From Callorhinus ursinus (taxonomy: Eukaryota > Chordata > Mammalia > Carnivora > Otariidae), in assembly GCF_003265705.1 (NCBI RefSeq), contig NW_020312785.1:21526169-21590168 (forward strand): a stretch of 64,000 nt of DNA, read 5' to 3'. Made by a program: the position numbers and the translations under genes. Position 1 is the stretch's first letter, and each line of letters opens with the position of its first letter. This document shows, piece by piece, positions 59,001-64,000 of the stretch. Under the pieces are notes generated by a model. That model was not told the origin of the DNA, ran no database searches, and was given only the letters and a program-made list of their open reading frames with translations.

Positions 59001-60044
59001 CTTTTATCCTTAACCTTTAATTAAATTAGGGTTCTTTAAAGAGAGAAATCATTGGTACCATAAATCTCAAATTGCTCATCTCCTTTAAAAATAATTATTC
59101 TCCAGTTACTCTATAATACTGAACCTTCAAATCAGCATCAGATTTTATGGTTTATTTATAGTAATGACATTTAAATGCCAGCTTTTTGGCCTGTTAGCAA
59201 TATTTATGAAAGGTTGTATATTCAGGAAGAAAGAACTCTACTGCTAGGTTTCACAGGCAAATCCAAGTTTTAAAAAATCACTTTGTGAAACAGAAAACTG
59301 TCATGCAATGCAATTTTTAATTGAAACAGACAGCCATAATTGTATACACAGTTTATGATATTACTTATAAATTTTTCAAAATCCTGCCTCCTTAAACAAT
59401 AAAAGCAAAAAATGAAGAAAAAATAGAAAGCAAATTAAAAAAAAAAAAAACTACTAACTGACCAGAACAATTTTCTGGGATTAATTTGATTTGCTTCAGT
59501 ATATATATAAATAAATTCAAGAAAATGCTTTCCAATTTATGATGTGAGATGTCTGATGTTTTCTACTTAGAATCATAGTAATGGTGAAGGTAGTCATGGT
59601 TGGAATCCTATTTAAGAGAGCAGTAATCGTAGTATCTGGATGAACTAAGTAAAAGAATGTTCAAAAATCTCAGTAATCCACTTTGGATAACACAAACATT
59701 GGCTAGCAACTTTCTCTCACACTTCAACCTATTTTGAGATTTGGTAGCCTGTAGACTGCCATTTTATGACATCTCTATTTTTATCCACTTCTTCACTGCA
59801 GAGGGAGAACAAGAACTTCCTAAAATGTCAAGAAGAATCACAACAATCTATTATAAAATTTTAGCTTAGGATATATTTTTAAAAAATAAATAAATAACAC
59901 CTGACTTGTTTGTTAGAGCATAGAACTCAGCTGCAGGCAAAAAAGAAAAAAAAAAAAAGCAAAAGCAAGTTTTGTTCTCTAGAATGGCAGGAGGCAACAA
60001 ATGAGCACCTTATGCACCCCTCCGTTAATGTAAATACCACATGA
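59001..60044. other. Unassigned interval
   Basis: A runs at 59437-59450 and 59945-59958 may be worn retroposon tails, but no body is recognisable beside them. Confidence 0.5.
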
Positions 60045-60155
60045 ATTTGTAAACTCTCTGAGGATAGAGGCCATAATACTTTAACTGTGTATTTCCAGAG
60101 TTTATCTCAGTGTCTGGCTCATGATAGATGATTATTAAATATTTGGTCAAGCAAA
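60045..60155 (+). mobile_element. L2 3'-end fossil
   Basis: AACTCTCTGAGGATAGAGGCC, TATCTCAGTGTCTGGCTCAT and GATGATTATTAAATATTTGG are the sense L2 terminus. Confidence 0.75.
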
Positions 60156-60265
60156 TGAATTAGCAAATAAAATTGACAGCTCTATGTTGCAGTAGAATAG
60201 GGACTAAAGAATATGAAGATGATCTCTTCCCCAGAGTGTTATGTAGCTCTAATATGTGACATAAA

Positions 60266-60279
60266 TACACACACACACA

Positions 60280-60310
<31 letters not shown>
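60266..60310. repeat. (CA)n microsatellite
   Basis: Two runs of CA separated by one TA step. Confidence 0.97.
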
Positions 60311-60429
60311 TTTCTGGAACATTCTACACTGCTGTCCTTAGAAGTCAAATTACCAAACAAAGTGGCCCCTTCTCAGGCTTTAAAGGACTGACTTTTCACA
60401 GCGCTTCAACATTTAACAGTCTGGACTTT

Positions 60430-61073
60430 CTTGTGAGATTTCCACAATTCAATTCTCCTGACCCCCTTCCTCCTCCTTAATAATTTCTCTGACTTTTACA
60501 GTCTCCTGTGTGGCTTCTAATTCTTAGACATTAATTTCTTCAGTGTTTCCCACTCAACCTATATTTCCCCATTCTAAGCTCTAAGCTCTGCTGAGTCCTT
60601 GTATTTATTCCCATGGTTTCTATACCTGCTCTGTGCTAACTGGTTGTTCCTAGCCCCAAATTTCCTCCAATCCATTGGCCTTTATATCTAATTGCACACT
60701 GGATCGAAATTTTATTCCATACTTTTTTTTCTATATTCTTTATCATGCTTGTTCTCTCTTATCATCACCATCCAATAATGAGCTCAGATAAAATCCTAGA
60801 GGTCATTTTAAATCACTCCCTGTTGTTTCTTCCTTTACTTAAAAAACCACCTGAACACATTTCTTCATCTCAGGTAGCTATTGAATTCCCCCTGACTCTG
60901 TGATACTCAAACCTCCTCCTTGCTTCTATTTAAGCAGCCTTTTCATGTGACTGGAGACTCAAGCCTTTGGCTCTCACACTTTTCTCCCGTTCCAACCCTT
61001 ATTGCCTGTGGCTTGCAGAAAGCACATTATATCACTCCCCTTCTTAAAATCTTCTAATGATGCATTACACCAC
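60430..61073 (+). mobile_element. L2 LINE, left part of a nested site
   Basis: AAAATCCTAGAGGTCATTTT, AAGCAGCCTTTTCATGTGAC, GCACATTATATCACTCCCCT and TTAAAATCTTCTAATGATGC follow sense L2 order. An MLT1A LTR cuts it at 61074 and L2-like sequence resumes at 61706. The 5' edge (60430) is uncertain; 60600 onward is clear. Confidence 0.7.
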
Positions 61074-61703
61074 TATGGGTTGACTACTGGCCCCACTCTC
61101 AGAATTCATGAAGTCCTATGGGCACCTGGGTGGCATAATCGGTTAAACAGCTGACTCTTCATTTTGGCTCAGGTCATGATCTCCAGGTTGTGAGATCAAG
61201 CCCCCGTCGGGCTCCCCACTCAGCGTGGAGTCTGCTTCAGTTTCTCTCTCCCCCTCCTGCTCGTGCTCTCTTTCTGTCTCTCTCTCTCTCTCATAAATAA
61301 ATAAATCAAAAAAAAAAAAAAGAAGAAGAATTCATGAAATTCTGATGCCCAGTGCCTCGGGGTGGAACTATTTGGAGATAGGGTCTTTAGAGAAGTAATA
61401 AAGTTAAAATGAGGTCATTAGGGTGGGCTCTAATCCAACCTGATGGGTGTACTTATAAAAAGGGGAACTTCTGATGTAGAGACAAGCATCGAGGAAAGAT
61501 GATGTGAAAAGAAGGGAGGAAGATGTCCATCTATAAAGCCAAGGCAAGAGGCCTGGCACAGGTTCTTCCCTCATAGCCCTTGAAATGAACCAACCCTGCT
61601 GACCATCTTGATTTGGATTTCTAGCCTCCACAATAAATGTGTGTTATTTAAGCCACCAGTCTGTGGTACTCTGATATGGCAGTCCTAGGAAACCAAGACA
61701 ACT
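61074..61703 (+). mobile_element. MLT1A-type LTR, split by a SINEC
   Basis: The LTR starts at TGGGTTGACTACTGGCCCCA and resumes after the SINEC with CTGATGCCCAGTGCCTC, TATTTGGAGATAGGGTCTTT, AATGAGGTCATTAGGGTGGG, CCAACCTGATGGGTGTACTT, AAACCAACCCTGCTGACCATC-like text and TAAGCCACCAGTCTGTGGTA. It ends near GGCAGTCCTAGGAAACCAA. It is a near-complete solo LTR of the ERVL-MaLR class. Confidence 0.88.
61119..61326 (+). mobile_element. SINEC inserted in the LTR
   Basis: Head GGGCACCTGGGTGGC, with a partly altered A box, then TCAGGTCATGATCTCCAGG, the CT-rich body, (AAAT)3 and an A14 plus (AAG)n tail. The target duplication AGAATTCATGAAGTCC (61101) and AGAATTCATGAAATTC (61327) is LTR sequence, proving the order of insertion. 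Confidence 0.95.
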
Positions 61704-61705
61704 TC

Positions 61706-61880
61706 CCTTTTCACCACTGCCACACTCCCATATACCTATCATTAACCACATTGCCTTGCTAATAATATGCCGTCTGTGTAGGAATTTCACTTTTTTTTCC
61801 TACCATTCAAATGGCACCTCAAGGGAAATTTCCAAGCTGTCCTTTTGTAGAATTTTAATCTTCAGTATTCTCAAAGCCTA
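61706..61880 (+). mobile_element. L2 LINE, right part of the nested site
   Basis: TCACCACTGCCACACTCCCA and ATGGCACCTCAAGGGAAATT resemble the L2 stretch that follows the part ending at 61073, so it is the displaced continuation of that L2. Confidence 0.5.
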
Positions 61881-62054
61881 GTGCTTAAACCATTGGTAAA
61901 CATATTTCACATTGTATCTTAGAAATAAAAGTACTTCATCATGAGACCTTTCTTCTCATTCAACAGCAGTTTATTTATCACCTTGTAAATACCCTTTAGG
62001 AATTTGTCATCTAGCAAAGGAAACACTAACAACAAAACCAACACTGAAAATTAG

Positions 62055-62118
62055 AATAGCAGCTAACAACGGCATCATGATTATATGCCAGGTGCTGTTC
62101 TAAGCACAGATAGAATCA
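62055..62118 (-). mobile_element. MIR/L2-type end fragment
   Basis: TAGCAGCTAACAACGGCATC and ATATGCCAGGTGCTGTTCTA form the inverted LINE-derived end shared by MIR3 and L2. Confidence 0.55.
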
Positions 62119-62377
62119 CTGGCCTTGCTATCTTCTATTCATGTATTCACAATTTCTCTTCTGAGCAAGGATAGAAAATCATAAAAGTAGAAATAGTGGG
62201 AGATTTTATTTTTCTGTGATGTGTTTATTCCCTTAGGGAAAAATTTTAATACTCTTTAGGTATTTTGTGAATTTTGATTTTGGACTTCAATATCACATTA
62301 ACCTGATAAATGCTGATTTCATTTTAGCTCACTAGAAATTTTTTCAATTTATCACACTGTGAAGTTTTCCTCTAATC

Positions 62378-62563
62378 CAGTGATTCTCACACTTTGGCAA
62401 GAAGCAAAATCCTGTAGGGTTTGTTAAAACAGATTTTTGAATCCCACTCCAAATTTCTGATTCAGGTTGTCTTGGGAGGAGGGAAGGCTGAATTTGCATG
62501 TTTCCAAAGTTCCCAGATGATGGTGATACTGCTCATTCAGGGACCATATTTTGAGAATCATTG
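62378..62563 (+). mobile_element. MER5A hAT-Charlie transposon, full length
   Basis: The left end CAGTGATTCTCACACTTT and right end ATTTTGAGAATCATTG are inverted repeats. Interior blocks TTTGTTAAAACAGATTTTTG, CAAATTTCTGATTCAGG, CTGAATTTGCATGTTTCC and TCCCAGATGATGGTGATAC are all present. At about 186 bp it is the expected non-autonomous size, with no transposase. Confidence 0.92.
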
Positions 62564-63506
62564 ATTGAATCCATGGTCATTAACTAAGAACCTTTGTACC
62601 TAACAAAATTCTCCAAAAGGGTGTTATTATTGCCAAGGGGAGGAAAGACAACACAGTATATGCCTGATTATAAATATTCAATCAGTTTGTACATTTAGAA
62701 AAACCACACGATCAGTTTGTTAGTTGTGCTATGCACATGTGGTGTTTGTATTTCAGATCTGTTTGGAAAAATTTATCATTAATTGGGAAAATGTGCATGT
62801 GGTCTGTGTGTACATTATTATACGTGTGTGTGTGTGTGTGTGAAAGCAAAATAATTTTCAACAGCAATCTCATGCATACACTTGAGGCTCTAGTGGAGAA
62901 TTCTTATTTTTTTGGTAAATTCTTTGAGTATCTGGGGAAAATAAACACCATAATTATGTTAATTTGGTCTTATGTTAACAGAGATAAATGATTTTCTCAA
63001 AACTGTGTAATTCTCTGAGACTCCCCCTAGTGTCCTTAACTGGATATAAAAAGTAATGCAGCTATATTTGGATTTGATGCTTTAAACAGTGAATTGGACG
63101 TATCTCAAAGGGATTGAAATGTTGCTTGAAGATATTTCTTACCCAGTGTGAGTATTTTTTAAAGTGTTCAGGATAATTGCAAAATGAGAGTGGTGCTTAG
63201 AATAAAAATAATCATTTAAAGCAAAAGTATGCAGCTCAAGCATCTTAACTATGTTTATGGCAATAGGTACGTTCAAATGGTCATTGAGGAATTTTTGTGC
63301 AGATTGTAATTTGTGCATGACATTTTGTAGCCATAATCATACATGTAATTTACAATAGTGTCAGTAGAAGAGTGTCAAGTTTTTTCATTTTCAAGTGGTT
63401 AAGCGCCTCTCTCTTTGAAATTATCTGTCTGGGTTTAGATCCACTCATGGCCTAGATTTTTAGAGATTAAGCTTAGTTCTCAGTCCTTGAGTTCCTTCCC
63501 TCTATG
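62564..63506. other. Unassigned interval
   Basis: Apart from the GT repeat, no family or gene is recognised. An 86-codon frame at 62731-62991 runs through the GT repeat (VCVCVCE) and has no support. Confidence 0.5.
62824..62842. repeat. (GT)n microsatellite
   Basis: Nine to ten GT units. Confidence 0.92.
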
Positions 63507-63733
63507 TAGTGCTATCCAATAAATTATAATATGAGACACATATATGACTTTAAATATATTTTGTAGCCATGGTTTAAAAAGAGTAGAAACAGATCAATTA
63601 AAATTTTATTTAACCCAATGTTTTCAGTCTTAAAGTAAGTATTTTACATTTGCAGCACTTCCCAATACAGACTAGCCACAAGTCAAGTGCTCAGTAGCCA
63701 CGTGTGGCTAGTAACTACCGTATTGGATCACAG
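63507..63733 (+). mobile_element. hAT-like non-autonomous DNA transposon fossil
   Basis: The left end TAGTGCTATCCAATAAAT and right end TACCGTATTGGATCACAG form inverted repeats. TTATTTAACCCAATGTTTTC, ACTAGCCACAAGTCAAGTGC and AGTAGCCACGTGTGGCTAGT are characteristic blocks. CCACGTGTGG is a perfect E-box-like palindrome. The exact MER name is left open. Confidence 0.8.
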
Positions 63734-63853
63734 TATTAGATCATATCCTGTCCTCACGTATTGGCTTGAAAGAATATTTCTAAGCATCTGTCATGGATGT
63801 GAGTCAGTGTTTTGGACTATGTAATGGCCTATAAGTAGCTATTTAAGCACTAT

Positions 63854-63876
63854 GTACACACACACACACACACACA
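63854..63876. repeat. (AC)n microsatellite
   Basis: About eleven AC units. Confidence 0.95.
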
Positions 63877-64000
63877 GGTCCCAGGTTGTAGAGGCTTTGA
63901 CACACAGTGTCCTCACAGAGAAGCCGGGAAAGTGAACTCAAAGCCTAGTGCTCGGATGGTACAGAGACATAGATGTTGGCAAGCCTCAGCCTGTGACTTC

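Overview
This window is mammalian nuclear DNA: AT-rich, free of any long open reading frame, and full of retrotransposon fossils. The host is almost certainly a carnivore. I find eleven full-length or near-full-length copies, plus a few fragments, of a tRNA-derived SINE whose head reads GGGCGCCTGGGTGGCTCAG and whose tail is CT-rich followed by (AAAT)n; this is the Can-SINE (SINEC) of Carnivora. The head and body sequence fit Caniformia better than cats, and the young dog-specific SINEC_Cf head is absent. An arctoid carnivore (bear, seal or mustelid group) is therefore my best inference. Species and chromosome cannot be read from the sequence.

No gene can be supported with confidence, so the window is intergenic or deep intronic. 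The longest open frames are shadows of repeats: L1 ORF2 remnants (32.9-33.5 kb, 53.3-53.9 kb), an LTR (42.1-42.6 kb), an L2 (25.1-25.4 kb) and a CTTT tract (52.3-52.6 kb). Two short phase-compatible stretches with splice-like edges (2930-3021 and 4117-4243, + strand) are listed as weak exon candidates. A GC-richer patch at 14.25-14.72 kb holds the longest frame not explained by a repeat.

Layout: 0-5 kb has a SINEC, a hAT fossil, a duplicated hairpin and a TG/CG microsatellite. 5-14 kb has L2 and MIR fossils and a MaLR LTR. 15-20.4 kb has a long broken L2, an MLT1 LTR, two convergent SINECs, a Tigger2-like transposon and another MLT1 LTR. 21-27 kb has L2, a CR1/L3-like fossil, an old L1 and a SINEC. 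27-34.3 kb has microsatellites, SINECs, a 105-bp L1 stub, a MIR and an L1 plus SINEC sharing one target site. 36-42.5 kb has another L1 stub, a rearranged minus-strand L1 with a tailless SINEC, a polypurine tract and a MaLR LTR. 42.5-50 kb is AT-rich and poor in young insertions. 50-54 kb has an L2, a short Can-SINE variant and a 5'-inverted L1 carrying large AT palindromes. 55-64 kb has L2, MIR, SINEC, a three-layer nest of L2, MLT1A and SINEC, MER5A and a second hAT fossil.

I found no CRISPR array, functional RNA gene, bacterial-type operon, retroviral coding region or novel defence or metabolic system. What is worth a second look is insertion history and DNA structure: a twin-primed L1, three copies of one target site around an L1 and a SINE, a SINE that lost its tail, consecutive perfect palindromes, and convergent SINE and microsatellite pairs. 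Family names come from memory of consensus sequences. Target-site duplications and inverted repeats were read directly.
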